The notes under the pieces are model-generated. The model searched no databases, had not been told where the DNA came from, and saw nothing but the letters and a program-made list of their open reading frames with translations. This document shows, one piece after another, positions 7,203 through 8,108 of a DNA stretch of 8,108 bases. Origin of the DNA: Spirochaetaceae bacterium (GTDB lineage Bacteria; Spirochaetota; Spirochaetia; SZUA-6; Fen-1364); the NCBI GenBank assembly GCA_003141795.1, contig PLNO01000148.1, forward strand, positions 1-8,108, in the 5' to 3' direction. A program made the translations under genes and the position numbers. The first letter of the stretch is position 1; each line of letters opens with the position of its first letter.

Positions 7203-8108
7203 ATGACGCGCAGAACCCAGAATCTTCGTGAAGGGCTTTTCGACCATACGCCGGCTATCTGCCCCGAACGGGCGGTCATTTTCACGCGATCGATGAAGGG
7301 GAGCGAAGGACAGCCCATCGTGAAGCGGCGGGCCCAGTCGCTGTACGACGTCCTCGATTCCATGACCATATTCGTTCGAGACGGAGAGCTGATCGTAGGG
7401 AACCAGGCCAGCTCCGTCCGCGCCGCGCCGGTGTTTCCCGAGTACTCCACGGAGTGGATTGTCAACGAGTTCAACGGCAAGCCGTACCCCTTCGAGGGTC
7501 GCCCCTGCGACCAGTTCACCTGCACGGAGGAAGCGAAGGAACAGATCCTCCAGACCATCGACTACTGGAAGAACAAGACGCTGTTCGGGAGCATCTGGAG
7601 CCAGCTGCCGGAGGACGCCCGCGCGGCCTGGCAGATCAATGCGATCGACGACACATGGTGCGCCGCGGCCGGTCTGGGCAACGTCCTGCCGGATCACAAT
7701 TGGGTCCTGAAGGAAGGTCTGAACGGAGTCATCGCCCGCGCGGAAGAGCGTTTGAGCGCCCTGGATCTCACGGTGCCTGGCACGATTTCCCAGTACTGGT
7801 TCCTCCAGGCTGTCGTCACGGCGAACAAGGCGGTGATCAACTTCGCCCGGCGCTATGCGGACTTACTTGCCACTCTCGGCTCCCGTGAGAGCGAACCGGC
7901 CCGCAGGCGGGAGCTGCTCGCCATGGCGGAGAACTGCCGCCAGGTTCCGGCAGGCCCCGCAAAGAGCTTCTGGCAGGCGATCCAGACCGTCTGGTTCATC
8001 CAGCTCGTACTTCAGATCGAGACCAACGGTCACGCCATCTCGCTGGGGCGTTTTGACCAGTACCTTTGGCCGTATTACAAGAACGACGTCGACTCCGGGA
8101 TCATCACT
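7203..8108 (+). CDS. Glycyl radical enzyme of the glycerol/diol dehydratase-like PFL family, N-terminal 302 codons
   Basis: The frame is open from ATG 7203 to the window end; family members are about 780-850 aa, so only the N-terminal third is visible. Start support is AAGGGG about 6 nt upstream. PFL-domain landmarks in order are CPERAVIFTRS (20-30), EGQPIVKRRA (35-44), IFVRDGELIVGNQ (56-68), VFPEYSTEW (77-85), LGNVLPDHNWVL (158-169), AKSFWQAIQTVWFIQL (253-268) and ETNGHAISLGRFDQY (273-287). This order matches glycerol dehydratase and related GREs, not classic pyruvate formate-lyase. Compared from memory with Clostridium butyricum glycerol dehydratase, His164 is Asn160 and Ser282 is Ala278, while His281 is kept as His277. 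The substrate is therefore probably not glycerol. The catalytic Cys loop, the Glu/Asp base and the C-terminal glycyl loop lie outside the window. Context points to a sugar-derived substrate. Confidence 0.93.
   Translation, partial: MTRRTQNLREGLFDHTPAICPERAVIFTRSMKGSEGQPIVKRRAQSLYDVLDSMTIFVRDGELIVGNQASSVRAAPVFPEYSTEWIVNEFNGKPYPFEGRPCDQFTCTEEAKEQILQTIDYWKNKTLFGSIWSQLPEDARAAWQINAIDDTWCAAAGLGNVLPDHNWVLKEGLNGVIARAEERLSALDLTVPGTISQYWFLQAVVTANKAVINFARRYADLLATLGSRESEPARRRELLAMAENCRQVPAGPAKSFWQAIQTVWFIQLVLQIETNGHAISLGRFDQYLWPYYKNDVDSGIIT

Noticed and set aside
7053..7697. Minus-strand open frame opposite the start of the GRE
   Set aside because: It covers the promoters and operators and is antisense to a clearly conserved PFL-domain protein; the translation has no recognisable domain.

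Overview
The window holds a sugar-uptake operon, a LacI-type regulator and a glycyl radical enzyme (GRE) with its activating enzyme. Base composition is GC-rich by eye. The binding protein's signal peptide ends in FA|NGTSEKG, a style common in Spirochaetes. An oxygen-sensitive GRE implies an anaerobe or facultative anaerobe. My best guess is a spirochete, possibly from a metagenome assembly; this is inference.

Layout. On the minus strand, from 4953 down to 1, a promoter and operator precede five genes. In transcription order these are a ribose-type periplasmic binding protein (4844-3891), a DUF2291 lipoprotein (3774-3076), a two-domain sugar ABC ATPase (3065-1509), an RbsC-type permease (1488-424) and a xylulokinase-like FGGY kinase (about 389-1, running off the window). 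The kinase lacks its N-terminal phosphate-binding segment and has no in-frame start codon. Upstream on the same strand lie a LacI-family regulator (7019-5982) and, 4 nt after its stop, a GRE-activating radical SAM enzyme (5977-5036). On the plus strand, divergent from the regulator, the first 302 codons of the GRE begin at 7203 and continue past the window edge.

Three 14-bp sites fit the LacI-family pattern TGNAANCGNTTNCA, two of them exactly and one with a single mismatch. Each lies just downstream of a plausible -35/-10 pair: before the transporter operon, before lacI-activase, and before the GRE. This suggests one local regulon in which the regulator controls uptake, phosphorylation and radical chemistry together.

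Proposed working model (inference): a monosaccharide, polyol or anhydrosugar is imported by the ABC transporter, phosphorylated by the FGGY kinase, and then it or a derivative is dehydrated or cleaved by the GRE. Two glycerol dehydratase substrate-contact positions visible in the N-terminal third are changed (His to Asn160, Ser to Ala278), so the GRE substrate is probably not glycerol. The catalytic Cys and Gly loops lie outside the window, so the reaction cannot be assigned here.
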